Below are positions 9,167 through 18,447 of a stretch of DNA of 64,000 bases, piece by piece. Made by a program: the position numbers and the translations under genes. The DNA is taken from NCBI RefSeq assembly GCF_000735525.1, contig NZ_JMPR01000013.1, positions 16,312 through 80,311 on the forward strand, in the 5' to 3' direction. Each line of letters begins with the position of its first letter. The first letter of the stretch is position 1. The notes below the pieces were generated by a model. The model was not told the origin of the DNA, did not search any database, and saw nothing but the letters and a program-made list of their open reading frames with translations. Source of the stretch: Tatumella ptyseos ATCC 33301. Its GTDB lineage: Bacteria; Pseudomonadota; Gammaproteobacteria; Enterobacterales; Enterobacteriaceae.

Positions 9167-9508
9167 GTCGTTAACCTTCTGATAAAAACTGTATTCTGTG
9201 AGGTGTAAACCCGGCTATCGTCACACCCTCACGGCAAAGACAAAGCAGGGTCTGCCAGGCAGTGCTCCTCTGTCGCGGGCGCAGAGTATAGCAGTATTGC
9301 CGGTAGCGCAGTAGCAACGCTCATGATTTATCCGTCCGGTTCAGCGAACCCGCGGGGAAGACGGGGATGTTTTACAAGGCGCTGAGAAGCGTTGCGTTTC
9401 GCATCCCCGTGGCCTGCTGATGGCGGATCATTGATTTTCTGTGTGCCAGCCCCCATGCTTCTTTTATTGCGCAAGCAAAGCGCCCTCTAACACCAACAGG
9501 ATTGTGCT
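9167..9508. other. divergent promoter region of rlmJ and prlC
   Basis: The 342 bases between rlmJ and prlC contain no gene. They hold the candidate heat-shock promoter of prlC at 9430-9458 and presumably the rlmJ promoter near 9190-9300, which I could not define. Confidence 0.5.
9430..9458 (+). promoter_or_regulatory. candidate sigma-32 heat-shock promoter of prlC
   Basis: CCCCATGC at 9451-9458 matches seven of eight positions of the sigma-32 -10 consensus CCCCATNT; ATTGAT at 9430-9435 resembles the -35 consensus CTTGAA, with a 15-base spacer. prlC of E. coli is a known heat-shock gene, which supports this call. Confidence 0.55.
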
Positions 9509-11551
9509 ATGACTAACCCATTACTGACACCGTTCATACTGCCGCCGTTTTCGTTGATTAAACCGGAACATGTGGTTCCTGCCGTCACCGAAGCGCTAAA
9601 AGACTGCCGTAGTGCGGTTGAAAAAGTCGTTGCTCAGGAAGGCCCTTATACCTGGGAAACATTGTGTGAACCGCTGGCAGAGAGTGATGACCGTCTGGGG
9701 CGTCTGTTTTCTCCGGTCAGCCATCTGAATTCGGTGCAGAACAGTCCTGAGTTACGTGAAGCTTACGAGCAGGTATTACCTCTGCTCTCTGAATACGGTA
9801 CCTGGCTTGGACAGCATGAAGGGTTATATCAGGCCTATGTCAGCCTGAAAGAGAGTGAGAACTACGCGACCCTGACCCTGGAACAGAAAAAAGTAGTCGA
9901 TAACGCCCTGCGTGAATTTGAGTTATCCGGCATCGGTCTGCCGAAGGATAAACAGCAACGTTACGGTGAAATCGCTGCCCGTTTATCTGAAATCGGCGCG
10001 GCTTACAGTAACAATGTGCTGGATGCCACCATGGGGTGGAGCAAGCTTATCACCGACGAAGCCGAGCTGGCCGGGATGCCGGAGAGTGCGCTGGCCGCAG
10101 CGAAAGCCCGTGCGGAAGCGAAAGAGCAGCAGGGCTGGTTACTGACGCTGGATATCCCGAGCTACCTGCCGGTGATGACCTACTGCGAGAACCAGGCGCT
10201 GCGTGAAGAGATGTATCGCGCTTACGGCACCCGGGCCTCCGACCAGGGGCCGAATGCCGGTAAATGGGATAATGGCCCGCTGATTGAAGAAGAGCTGGCA
10301 TTACGTCATGAATTTGCACAACTATTAGGTTTCGGGTCATTTGCGGAAAAATCGCTGGCGACCAAAATGGCGCAGTCCCCGCAACAGGTGCTGGATTTCC
10401 TGAGTGATCTGGCGAAGCGCGCCCGGCCACAGGGTGAGAAAGAGCTGGCACAGTTGCGTGAGTTTGCCAAAACCCATTACGGTGTCGATACCCTGGAACC
10501 GTGGGATATCACCTGGTATGCAGAGAAACAGAAACAGCATCTCTACACCATCAGTGATGAGCAACTGCGCCCTTACTTCCCTGAAGACAAAGCCGTCAGT
10601 GGTCTTTTTGAAGTCGTAAAACGTATTTACGGCATTACGGCGAAAGAGCGTACGGATGTGGATGTCTGGCATCCGGATGTCCGTTTCTTTGAACTGTATG
10701 ATGAGAGCGGTGAGCTGCGTGGCAGTTTTTACCTCGACCTGTATGCCCGGGAAAATAAACGTGGCGGCGCCTGGATGGATGATTGCGCAGGGCGCCGTCG
10801 CCGTGCCGATGGTTCAGTGCAAAAACCGGTCGCGTACCTGACCTGCAACTTTAACCGTCCTCTGAAAGGTCAGCCGGCGCTGTTCACCCATGATGAGGTG
10901 ATCACTTTATTCCATGAATTCGGTCATGGTCTGCACCACATGCTGACAGAAGTGGATACCGCAGGCGTTTCCGGCATCAGTGGCGTACCGTGGGATGCCG
11001 TCGAGCTGCCAAGCCAGTTTATGGAAAACTGGTGCTGGGAGCCGGATGCACTGGCCTTTATCTCCGGCCATTATGAAACCGGTGAGCCATTACCTCAGGA
11101 TCTGCTGGAAAAAATGCTGGCAGCGAAAAACTACAATGCGGCCATGTTTATTCTGCGTCAGCTGGAATTCGGACTGTTTGACTTCCGTCTGCACGCCGGT
11201 TATGACCCGGCGAAAGGCGCCCGGGTACTGGAAACCCTGCAGGAAGTGAAGAAAGAGGTCGCGGTCGTACCTTCCCCGTCCTGGGGACGTTTCCCGCATG
11301 CTTTCAGCCATATCTTTGCCGGCGGATATGCTGCAGGCTATTACAGCTATCTGTGGGCAGATGTGCTGGCTGCCGATGCTTACTCGCGCTTTGAGGAAGA
11401 GGGGATTTTCAACCGGGAAACCGGGCAGTCATTCCTCGATAACATCCTCAGTCGCGGAGGATCTGAAGAGCCGATGGTGTTATTCACCCGTTTCCGCGGA
11501 CGTGAGCCGGAGCTGGATGCGATGCTTGAGCATTACGGGATCCGGGGATAA
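9509..11551 (+). CDS. prlC: oligopeptidase A
   Basis: Cytoplasmic M3-family zinc metallopeptidase (OpdA) that degrades signal-peptide fragments and other short peptides; 680 residues as in E. coli. The zinc motif HEFGH begins at residue 469, inside TLFHEFGHGLHHML, and the third ligand Glu lies in SQFMENW. The start ATG follows CAACAGGATTG with a reasonable ribosome binding site. The gene is followed by rsmJ after six bases, the same operon as in E. coli, and preceded by a sigma-32-like promoter. Confidence 0.98.
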   Translation: MTNPLLTPFILPPFSLIKPEHVVPAVTEALKDCRSAVEKVVAQEGPYTWETLCEPLAESDDRLGRLFSPVSHLNSVQNSPELREAYEQVLPLLSEYGTWLGQHEGLYQAYVSLKESENYATLTLEQKKVVDNALREFELSGIGLPKDKQQRYGEIAARLSEIGAAYSNNVLDATMGWSKLITDEAELAGMPESALAAAKARAEAKEQQGWLLTLDIPSYLPVMTYCENQALREEMYRAYGTRASDQGPNAGKWDNGPLIEEELALRHEFAQLLGFGSFAEKSLATKMAQSPQQVLDFLSDLAKRARPQGEKELAQLREFAKTHYGVDTLEPWDITWYAEKQKQHLYTISDEQLRPYFPEDKAVSGLFEVVKRIYGITAKERTDVDVWHPDVRFFELYDESGELRGSFYLDLYARENKRGGAWMDDCAGRRRRADGSVQKPVAYLTCNFNRPLKGQPALFTHDEVITLFHEFGHGLHHMLTEVDTAGVSGISGVPWDAVELPSQFMENWCWEPDALAFISGHYETGEPLPQDLLEKMLAAKNYNAAMFILRQLEFGLFDFRLHAGYDPAKGARVLETLQEVKKEVAVVPSPSWGRFPHAFSHIFAGGYAAGYYSYLWADVLAADAYSRFEEEGIFNRETGQSFLDNILSRGGSEEPMVLFTRFRGREPELDAMLEHYGIRG

Positions 11552-11557
11552 TTCCGG

Positions 11558-12328
11558 GTGAACATTTGTCTGATTGACGAAACAGGCGCCGGAGACGGCG
11601 CCTTATCTGTTCTGGCACAACGCTGGCAGTTAACCCACGACGAAACCGCCCCGATGGCGCTGGTGATGACGCCGGAGCGGCTGGAGTTACGAAAGCGTGA
11701 TGAACCCAAACTCGGCGGTATTTATGTCGACTTTGTGTCCGGCGCGATGGCGCACCGCCGTAAATTCGGTGGCGGGCGTGGAGAAGCGGTGGCGAAAGCC
11801 GTCGGCATTAAAGGCAACTACCTGCCTGATGTGGTGGATGCCACGGCGGGATTGGGCCGGGATGCTTTCGTACTGGCGGCGACCGGTTGCCGGGTCAGGA
11901 TGCTGGAACGTCATCCTGTCGTGGCTGCGTTACTCGACGATGGTCTGCAGCGTGGTTATCGTGATGCAGAAATTGGTCACTGGTTACAGCAACGTCTGAC
12001 GCTTATCCATGCCACCAGTCAGCAGGCACTGACAGAAATCAGCCCGCGCCCGGATGTGGTCTATCTGGACCCGATGTATCCCCATCGGCAGAAAAGCGCC
12101 ATGGTGAAAAAAGAAATGCGGGTCTTTCAGTCACTGGTGGGAGCCGATGAGGATGCCGATTCTTTGCTGACACCGGCCCGGTGGCTGGCAAAAAAACGGA
12201 TAGTGGTTAAACGTCCGGACTACGCCGAACCGCTGGATGGTGTGGCGACCAGTTCTGCAGTCGTCACCAAAAGTCACCGGTTCGATATCTACCCGTCACT
12301 GGACCCGGTGACAGAGAGCGCAGACTGA
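11558..12328 (+). CDS. rsmJ: 16S rRNA (guanine1516-N2)-methyltransferase
   Basis: SAM-dependent methyltransferase (formerly YhiQ) forming m2G1516 in 16S rRNA; 256 residues, near the E. coli 250. Recognised from the start [18 protein letters not shown], the block KRDEPKLGG, the SAM-binding [13 protein letters not shown] (about residues 89-101) and the catalytic YLDPMYPH. The start is a GTG at 11558, six bases after the prlC stop, with CCGGG just ahead; no in-frame ATG lies nearby. Second gene of the prlC-rsmJ operon. Confidence 0.97.
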   Translation: MNICLIDETGAGDGALSVLAQRWQLTHDETAPMALVMTPERLELRKRDEPKLGGIYVDFVSGAMAHRRKFGGGRGEAVAKAVGIKGNYLPDVVDATAGLGRDAFVLAATGCRVRMLERHPVVAALLDDGLQRGYRDAEIGHWLQQRLTLIHATSQQALTEISPRPDVVYLDPMYPHRQKSAMVKKEMRVFQSLVGADEDADSLLTPARWLAKKRIVVKRPDYAEPLDGVATSSAVVTKSHRFDIYPSLDPVTESAD

Positions 12329-12336
12329 CGGAAACC

Positions 12337-12360
12337 GGCCCTGTCCCGGGGGACAGGGCC
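12337..12360. terminator. hairpin between convergent rsmJ and uspA
   Basis: Perfect 10-bp inverted repeat GGCCCTGTCC/GGACAGGGCC with a CGGG loop, eight bases after the rsmJ stop. There is no T-run on either side, so termination is inferred from position only. Confidence 0.5.
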
Positions 12361-12379
12361 GGGGCCGGTTCAGTGACGA

Positions 12380-12811
12380 TTATTCGTCATCCTTCATAGG
12401 AACAATCAGCATATCGATATGCACGGTGTTGATGAGCTGGCGTGCGGAAGACATCAGTTTGCTCCAGAAATCCTGGTGGTGACCACAAATGACCAGGTCA
12501 ACCTGATAACGATTAATCGCGTCCAGTAAGACCTGTGCCAGGTCGCCGCTGCCGCTCAGTGTCTGGCTGATCTGATAGCCGGCATTGGTCGACAGTTCGG
12601 TCAGCGCCGTTTGCGTTTCCTGGGAGATGCGTTTTTGCATGTCACCGAGATTCACGTCAATCAGTCCGGTGTAGAGATCTGAATAGTTCACGTCTACATG
12701 AATTAAAGAGACTTTAGCTTCATAGGGGCTGGCGAGAGAGACCGCTTTCTCAACCAGCAGCTGACTTTCCGGTGAAAGGTCAACTGCGACCAGAATATGT
12801 TTATAAGACAT
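12380..12811 (-). CDS. uspA: universal stress protein A
   Basis: Small cytoplasmic stress protein of the Usp fold, 143 residues against 144 in E. coli. [16 protein letters not shown] at the N-terminus and [20 protein letters not shown] near the C-terminus are diagnostic of UspA proper, which dimerises and is induced by growth arrest. The ribosome binding site AAGGAG is seven bases before the ATG. It is divergent from uspB over 303 bases, as in E. coli, and convergent with rsmJ. Confidence 0.97.
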   Translation of the reverse strand: MSYKHILVAVDLSPESQLLVEKAVSLASPYEAKVSLIHVDVNYSDLYTGLIDVNLGDMQKRISQETQTALTELSTNAGYQISQTLSGSGDLAQVLLDAINRYQVDLVICGHHQDFWSKLMSSARQLINTVHIDMLIVPMKDDE

Positions 12812-13114
12812 GACAGACTCCTTAAAGCGGAAAAGTAAGGGTCAGCAGCATAGACAATGTGACACGCCTGAGCGGGTAAGCCGCCGACCACGATGACGAT
12901 TTTCTGTTGTGTTCTGTGGATTTATCCTACCATACGGCTCTTCAACTGAGTATAGAAGTATTGTCTGCCGGCCGGTAAGCGGGAAGTGTGAAGCAGGTCA
13001 AAAGGACGTGATATAACCCGTTAACCCGGCCTTCAAACATATGACAACCGATCGCGGGGCGCCAGAGGCTTTGGCAGGCCGCGTGATACCAGTTTCAGGG
13101 GGAACATAGACGAT
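12812..13114. other. uspA-uspB divergent promoter region
   Basis: No gene. A TATACT on the minus strand (12949-12954) could be the uspA -10 box, but no good -35 was seen. A sigma-S promoter for uspB is expected from E. coli; I could not point to one clearly. Confidence 0.4.
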
Positions 13115-13450
13115 ATGATGACTATCACTGCACTTTTTACCGCCACCGTTATTGTCTGTGCGATAAATATAGTGCGGTACTTTTCGGCGTTACGGACCTT
13201 ACTGGCTGTCATGCGTACCTGTGACCCTCATCTGTACCAACAGGTGGACGGAGCAGGTTTCTTTACTCCGCGGGGACGTCCGGCTATGCAACTGCAACTG
13301 GCCCGTTACCTTTATGAACGACGTTACCGCGGTCATCACGAATATGAATTTATCTTTCATTGCGAACGGGTGCGCCGCCAGTTCATTCTTACCAGTGCCC
13401 TGTGTGCTGCCGTGATCATCGCTCTGGCGGGGCTGCTGATACTGCATTGA
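13115..13450 (+). CDS. uspB: universal stress protein B
   Basis: Integral membrane protein of 111 residues, the E. coli length, with hydrophobic segments at about residues 1-22 and 88-111 and a charged centre. Shared landmarks are CDPHLYQQVDGAGFF, YRGHHEYEFI and CERVRRQFILTSALC. UspB is sigma-S dependent and needed for stationary-phase ethanol resistance in E. coli. ATG 13115 and ATG 13118 are both possible starts; AGGGGGAAC upstream serves either. Confidence 0.95.
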   Translation: MMTITALFTATVIVCAINIVRYFSALRTLLAVMRTCDPHLYQQVDGAGFFTPRGRPAMQLQLARYLYERRYRGHHEYEFIFHCERVRRQFILTSALCAAVIIALAGLLILH

Positions 13451-13623
13451 TGACAGCACGGGCCGGGATTAGCATGATGTTCTGAAAGCCGGTAAAACCT
13501 GGCTAACAGGCAGGATGGCATATCATCACCGGGAGATCCGGCTCCGGAGGGGGCGCGGCATTGTCCCCGGTCAGGCGCATAGGCCAGAGGGCCCCTCATA
13601 GCCTGATGGCTACGCAAAACGCA
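13451..13623. other. spacer after uspB, no gene seen
   Basis: Only short unconvincing frames occur here; the spacer ends in the bidirectional terminator shared with pitA. Confidence 0.35.
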
Positions 13624-13656
13624 TAAAAAAGGCTGCCCGTGGGCAGCCTTTTCTTT
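13624..13656. terminator. bidirectional terminator between uspB and pitA
   Basis: Perfect 8-bp stem GGCTGCCC/GGGCAGCC at 13631-13648, flanked by AAAAAA on the left and TTTT on the right, so it can serve uspB (plus) and pitA (minus). Confidence 0.85.
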
Positions 13657-13669
13657 CAGGACAAGGGCA

Positions 13670-15157
13670 TCAGATAATCTGCAAGGCAATCCAGTATAGC
13701 GATGCGGATAACAGAACAGAGACCGGCAGGGTTAAAATCCAGGCCATCGCAATATTCTTGATCGTTTTACTTTGCAGACCACCGCCATCAACCAGCATGG
13801 TTCCGGCCACCGAAGATGACAGGATATGCGTGGTGGAGACCGGCATTCCGGTATAACTGGCAATCCCGATGGAGGCTGCGGCAGTCACCTGAGCAGACAT
13901 CCCCTGAGCATAAGTCATGCCTTTCTTACCGATTTTTTCACCGATAGTTGTGGCCACGCGACGCCAGCCCACCATGGTTCCGGCAGAGAGCGCCAGAGCA
14001 ACGGCAACAATGATCCAGACCGGGGCATATTCGATAGTGCCCAGCAGGTCATGACGCAGGTCACCCAGGTAACGCTGATTTTGCGCGCTGGTCTGTGGTA
14101 GTTTTGCCACTTTATCTGCCGTGTCAGAGATACACAGCAGTAAGCGACGCAACTGCGCACGGTTGTCCGGGGTGAGCTGATCATAGCTGGTCAGGTTAGT
14201 CAGCATACCGCGGGCATGAGCGACCGCTTCCAGCGCACGTTCGTTGCTGCAGTGGAATTCTTCAACCGGTGTACTCATCGCGGCAGGCGTCAGCGCCGGT
14301 GCAATAATGGTTTGCAACGACTGGCTGTTCTGCTGGTAGTATTGCTCCAGATGGTCAACGGCATCCCGGGTACGGGTAATATCGTAGCCTGAGGCACCCA
14401 TATTCACCACAAATCCGGCCGGGGCAACCCCGATAAGCACCAGCATAATCAGGCCGATACCCTTCTGACCATCGTTAGCGCCATGGGAGTAACTGACTCC
14501 GATCGCCGAGACGATCAGCGCAATCCGGGTCCAGAAAGGAGGCTTTTTCTTACCGTCAATCTTCTCACGTTCTGCCGGTGTCATGTGGATGCGGGAGCGC
14601 TTACGCGTACCGCTCCAGTACTTACGCAGCAGGAAGATCAATAAGCCCGCTAATACCATACCGACAATCGGTGACAGGATCAGTGACATAAAGATGTTGA
14701 TCACTTTCGGGATATTGAGTGCTTCAACCAGCGATGTACCGGTGGTTAACGCATTCGTCAGTGCTATACCGATAATAGCCCCGATAAGTGTATGCGAACT
14801 GGATGCGGGTAAACCGAAATACCAGGTACCGAGGTTCCAGATGATTGCTGCCAGCAACATGGAAAAGACCATGGCCAGCCCGTGAGAAGAACCCACGTTA
14901 AGCAACAGGTCGGTCGGCAGCATATGGACGATAGCATAAGCTACGCTGAGTCCGCCTAACAGAACCCCTAAGAAGTTAAAGATCCCCGCCATTGCGACAG
15001 CAAGCTGCGCACGCATTGCGCGGGTATAAATTACCGTTGCAACTGCATTAGCGGTATCATGAAACCCGTTGATTGCTTCGTAGAACAAAACAAACAACAG
15101 GGCCACTACCAGTAACAGGCCAGTACTTAAATCGATACCAGCAAAAAGATGTAGCAT
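13670..15157 (-). CDS. pitA: low-affinity inorganic phosphate transporter
   Basis: Inner-membrane phosphate/metal-phosphate:H+ symporter, 495 residues, about 10 transmembrane helices. The duplicated family signature appears as [18 protein letters not shown] near the N-terminus and [10 protein letters not shown] in the middle; a large hydrophilic loop separates the halves. I start at the ATG at 15157 ([10 protein letters not shown]), which aligns with E. coli PitA, rather than the upstream ATG at 15196, which adds 13 unconserved residues. It is divergent from yhiN and convergent with uspB. Confidence 0.97.
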   Translation of the reverse strand: MLHLFAGIDLSTGLLLVVALLFVLFYEAINGFHDTANAVATVIYTRAMRAQLAVAMAGIFNFLGVLLGGLSVAYAIVHMLPTDLLLNVGSSHGLAMVFSMLLAAIIWNLGTWYFGLPASSSHTLIGAIIGIALTNALTTGTSLVEALNIPKVINIFMSLILSPIVGMVLAGLLIFLLRKYWSGTRKRSRIHMTPAEREKIDGKKKPPFWTRIALIVSAIGVSYSHGANDGQKGIGLIMLVLIGVAPAGFVVNMGASGYDITRTRDAVDHLEQYYQQNSQSLQTIIAPALTPAAMSTPVEEFHCSNERALEAVAHARGMLTNLTSYDQLTPDNRAQLRRLLLCISDTADKVAKLPQTSAQNQRYLGDLRHDLLGTIEYAPVWIIVAVALALSAGTMVGWRRVATTIGEKIGKKGMTYAQGMSAQVTAAASIGIASYTGMPVSTTHILSSSVAGTMLVDGGGLQSKTIKNIAMAWILTLPVSVLLSASLYWIALQII

Positions 15158-15390
15158 AACGTTGCGCCATTTTTTGGGGACATGAACCTGGCGCATTATC
15201 AGCGAGAGAGGTGCGTTCAGGAAAGGAAAATATCGCTTTTTTTGCGCTTGCGGCCAGAATCCTGGAAAATTAATTTATAAAAAATCTTTTAAATTAGTCA
15301 GTTATGTTAAAGCCTGCCATATAAGAAATTTTCATTCTGGAGTCCGTAACACCATCTCTTTACAATCAGCCGTTTTTAGCCGGGGGAAGC

Positions 15391-16578
15391 ATGGAAAAGT
15401 TTGACGTCATCATCGTCGGAGCGGGGGCCGCAGGCCTGTTTTGTGCCGCTCAGGCCGGACAGCGTGGCCTTAATGTTCTGGTGCTTGATAATGGTAAGAA
15501 AGCGGGACGCAAAATCCTTATGTCCGGGGGCGGCCGTTGTAATTTTACCAATCTGTATACCGAACCCGGTGCGTACCTTTCACAAAACCCTCACTTTTGT
15601 AAGTCAGCACTTGCTCGCTATACACAGTGGGATTTTATTGAGCTGGTGGATCGGTATGGTATCGCGTGGCATGAAAAAACACTCGGCCAGTTATTTTGTG
15701 ATGACTCGGCACAACAGATAGTCGATATGCTGCTGGCGGAATGTGAGGCGGGTAATGTTACTCTGCGCCTGCGGACAGAGATCCTGCAGACCGAACGGAC
15801 GTCCGACGGGGAGTACCGGTTACAGCTTAACGGAATGGATGTAAGTACCCGCAAACTTGTTATCGCTTCCGGAGGGCTATCCATGCCGGGTCTGGGGGCC
15901 ACTCCTTTCGGTTACAAACTTGCCGCACAGTTCGGGTTACGGGTACTACCGACACGGGCAGCACTGGTCCCCTTTACCTTGCATAAGCCATTGCTGGAAC
16001 AGCTCCAGCCCCTGTCCGGGGTGGCCGTGCCGGTGACGGTGACGGCGAGTGGTGGAAAGCAGTTTAAAGAAGCGATGCTGTTTACCCACCGTGGCCTTTC
16101 AGGCCCGTCCATGCTGCAGATTTCCAGTTACTGGCAGCCGGGAGAAGCCTTAGAGATTGATCTGGTGCCCGAAACGCCGCTGGATGACTTCCTGAACCGG
16201 CAACGTGAAACGCACCCGAACCTGAGCCTGAAGAATTGTCTGGCAAAACTGCTGCCGAAACGGCTGACCGAGGTACTGCAGCAACAGGAGGTGGTGCCTG
16301 ACCTGACACTCAAACAGCTGAATAGCAAACAACAACAACAGCTGGTCGGGCAACTGAACCGCTGGACGGTGCAGCCGAACGGTACCGAAGGTTATCGCAC
16401 CGCGGAAGTCACCCTGGGAGGTGTCGATACCGACCAGCTTTCCTCGCGAACCATGGAAGCCCGTGATGTGCCGGGGCTCTTTTTTATCGGGGAAGTTGTG
16501 GATGTGACCGGCTGGCTGGGCGGATATAATTTCCAGTGGGCCTGGAGTTCTGCTGCCGCCTGTGCTGCGGCGTTGTAA
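15391..16578 (+). CDS. yhiN: YhiN-type FAD-dependent flavoprotein (HI0933 family)
   Basis: Putative flavoprotein of 395 residues, close to E. coli YhiN. The FAD-binding GAGAAG follows at residues 11-16, then the HI0933 family signature GRKILMSGGGRCNFTN (about residues 40-55), and the second dinucleotide motif VTGWLGGYNFQWAWSSA near the C-terminus. The biochemical role of the family is unknown. Next to pitA as in E. coli. GGGGGAAGC precedes the ATG as ribosome binding site. Confidence 0.95.
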   Translation: MEKFDVIIVGAGAAGLFCAAQAGQRGLNVLVLDNGKKAGRKILMSGGGRCNFTNLYTEPGAYLSQNPHFCKSALARYTQWDFIELVDRYGIAWHEKTLGQLFCDDSAQQIVDMLLAECEAGNVTLRLRTEILQTERTSDGEYRLQLNGMDVSTRKLVIASGGLSMPGLGATPFGYKLAAQFGLRVLPTRAALVPFTLHKPLLEQLQPLSGVAVPVTVTASGGKQFKEAMLFTHRGLSGPSMLQISSYWQPGEALEIDLVPETPLDDFLNRQRETHPNLSLKNCLAKLLPKRLTEVLQQQEVVPDLTLKQLNSKQQQQLVGQLNRWTVQPNGTEGYRTAEVTLGGVDTDQLSSRTMEARDVPGLFFIGEVVDVTGWLGGYNFQWAWSSAAACAAAL

Positions 16579-16607
16579 GCAACGCATAACGTAACGCGTG
16601 ATGCAAT

Positions 16608-16651
16608 CAGACCTTCACTGTGCCGGTTTGCGGCCCGTCAGTGAAGGTCTG
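16608..16651. terminator. long hairpin after yhiN
   Basis: Perfect 13-bp inverted repeat CAGACCTTCACTG/CAGTGAAGGTCTG with an 18-base loop, lying between the convergent yhiN and the small secreted-protein gene. No T-run on either side. Confidence 0.55.
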
Positions 16652-16725
16652 CTAACCTCCGTTCAGGCCTGACTTCTGGTATCGGAGAGGCCTTCAGCAA
16701 GACAGGGTTGTTCATGCCGGGAATA

Positions 16726-17043
16726 TCAGTTCATGGCATAACATTTCGACGTCGCCACATTCTGGTCTGAACCGCTACCGGCACCTTTCAGCATACAAAA
16801 AATGTAATGTTTGCCTTTTCGGATAGTCACTAGCGGGCCGTCAGTCCCGAGGGACGAAGAAATGATCACCGCGCCCTGATCCAGCATCTGTTCCAGTGAA
16901 CTGTTAACGGCGGAGAGACGAGTAGGATACTCCAGGGCATTGCCAGGAACCTGCGCCCCGGTTTCCGGTGGCCATTGGGCGGCAGCGGTAAAGCTAATGG
17001 CTGAAGTAAGAACAGCAAAACATAATGCGGAACGAAATTTCAC
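16726..17043 (-). CDS. small secreted protein of unknown function
   Basis: I do not recognise this protein. From the GTG at 17043, preceded by AGGAG, it is 105 residues: a Sec-type signal peptide (KFRSALCFAVL, then a hydrophobic core ending in FTAAA) with cleavage likely after the AAA, leaving a periplasmic or secreted chain of about 83 residues. The mature part has two cysteines (IFCML and SKCYAMN) that may pair in the periplasm, and a Gly/Ser loop. It lies 99 bases downstream of a Rob-like regulator on the same strand, which may control it. Confidence 0.7.
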   Translation of the reverse strand: MKFRSALCFAVLTSAISFTAAAQWPPETGAQVPGNALEYPTRLSAVNSSLEQMLDQGAVIISSSLGTDGPLVTIRKGKHYIFCMLKGAGSGSDQNVATSKCYAMN

Positions 17044-17142
17044 GGCAACTCCTGGTGTTGACCATGGGAAGGTGCCTGGGGATCCCCTGAGCAGCGCACA
17101 CGGTTTATCCCATCCCATGGTGATGGCTTTGTACCGGATATC

Positions 17143-18018
17143 TTACATACAGGGTGGCTGTGGGTCACTACCGGAAGCCGAGACCGGAATATAGTACGAC
17201 CCGGAGAAGGTATCGTTCAGTTCCGGAGAGATGACAGGCAATTCCGGATGGCAGACAAAAAAATCGGGTCCCTGGCGGCGGGCTTCCGGGCGGAAAGGCA
17301 TCACATACTGGTAGATATCCGCCTGCATATTGATCAACTGTTGCCGGGTGCCGGAAAAACGAAAGCGCAGAAACCTCTCAGGGGAAGCGTTCTGGTAGCG
17401 AATTTCCTGTACATGGCGATGGAATGTCAGGGTAAATTTTACACGACCGCAGTTCGCATCGGGTTCGAAATTTTCAGCGACAACCTGGGGTAGTGTTCCC
17501 TTGAATACCGAGACAGCTTTTGATAGTAAGTGCTTACGTTGTTCGCAGTGATAATTCACATCTTCCAGGTCACTATAGTCACAAAAGTAGCTCAGGCTCA
17601 GGCCGGGAATGATACCCGGACCATGGGTCACACTTTCGGCTTCAGGAAGTTCTGACAGGTTAACGGTGGGCCGGGCCACCATACCGCGGAAATTCCATTC
17701 ACTGGAATCCCGGTATTTCCCAGGAGCTGCCCCGAAATGACGGGTAAACGATCGTGTAAACGTCTGCTGGGTACTGAACCCCAGTAACTCGCTGATTTCG
17801 ACTGCCGGCATATGGGTCATCTTGAGGATCATCGCCGCTTTATTCAGTTTACGATAACGAATATAAGAGGCCAGTTGAAAGCCGGTATCTTCCCTGAAAA
17901 TGCGTTGTAAATGCCATTTACTGTAGCCGGCTTTCGCTGAAACATCATCAATTGTCAGTTTGCCGGTGAGATTATTCTCTATCCACTCCAGCAGATCACG
18001 GGTAAATGTATTCATCAA
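17143..18018 (-). CDS. AraC/XylS regulator with GyrI-like domain, Rob type
   Basis: Transcription factor of 291 residues with the same architecture as Rob (289 residues): an N-terminal pair of helix-turn-helices at about residues 8-106 (VSAKAGYSKWHLQRIF and LLGFSTQQTFTRSFTRHFG) and a C-terminal GyrI-like effector-binding domain. Similarity to Rob/SoxS/MarA is clear in the DNA-binding half, but the C-terminal half is diverged, so it is a paralogue and not Rob itself. Effector unknown; in Rob the C-terminal domain binds amphipathic ligands. The 429-base upstream region with a perfect inverted repeat may be its control region. Confidence 0.88.
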   Translation of the reverse strand: MMNTFTRDLLEWIENNLTGKLTIDDVSAKAGYSKWHLQRIFREDTGFQLASYIRYRKLNKAAMILKMTHMPAVEISELLGFSTQQTFTRSFTRHFGAAPGKYRDSSEWNFRGMVARPTVNLSELPEAESVTHGPGIIPGLSLSYFCDYSDLEDVNYHCEQRKHLLSKAVSVFKGTLPQVVAENFEPDANCGRVKFTLTFHRHVQEIRYQNASPERFLRFRFSGTRQQLINMQADIYQYVMPFRPEARRQGPDFFVCHPELPVISPELNDTFSGSYYIPVSASGSDPQPPCM

Positions 18019-18447
18019 CGCAGCCTCCCTGATATTGTTAATATCTTAGCGGCAAAGTTTACGAATATCTATAATCAGGGATAACGATATATTTAATAGT
18101 AATTATTGATAATTTAACTTAATAATTACTATTGTAAAACTTCCGTTATCCGGAAAATATTCAACGATGTTACCCGGTTGGAAATCGTTATTTATAGCCG
18201 CACGGATATAATCATCGCTGTTTATACCCGTATCTCCGTTATTCCTTGAGTATTCCGCCCCTGACAAAGGGCTGAAAGGGGCATGCTTCCTGATAAACCG
18301 CGCGTTCCCTGGCAATGGCATGATTGGCAGAACCGGTTGCTGATAAATAAGGGCCGGCAGATCATCATTGTTTAAACCGGCTCGTGACTTTGCACCCTTT
18401 TATTTCACTGATCACTCACCGGCACTTCCGAAAAGGGGTGTGGCAGC
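18019..18447. other. AT-rich intergenic region, no convincing gene
   Basis: Between the Rob-like regulator and the YczE-like gene. The left part (18030-18140) is very AT-rich and contains a perfect inverted repeat. A 72-codon frame at 18103-18321 on the minus strand has neither recognisable motifs nor a good ribosome binding site. Confidence 0.4.
18095..18133. repeat. perfect 13-bp inverted repeat with 13-base loop
   Basis: AATAGTAATTATT at 18095-18107 is the exact reverse complement of AATAATTACTATT at 18121-18133. It lies about 77 bases upstream of the Rob-like regulator start and could be an operator or a transcript hairpin. Confidence 0.7.

Noticed and set aside
18103-18321. 72-codon frame on the minus strand
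   Set aside because: Its end coincides with an AT-rich inverted repeat, there is no clear ribosome binding site and no motif.
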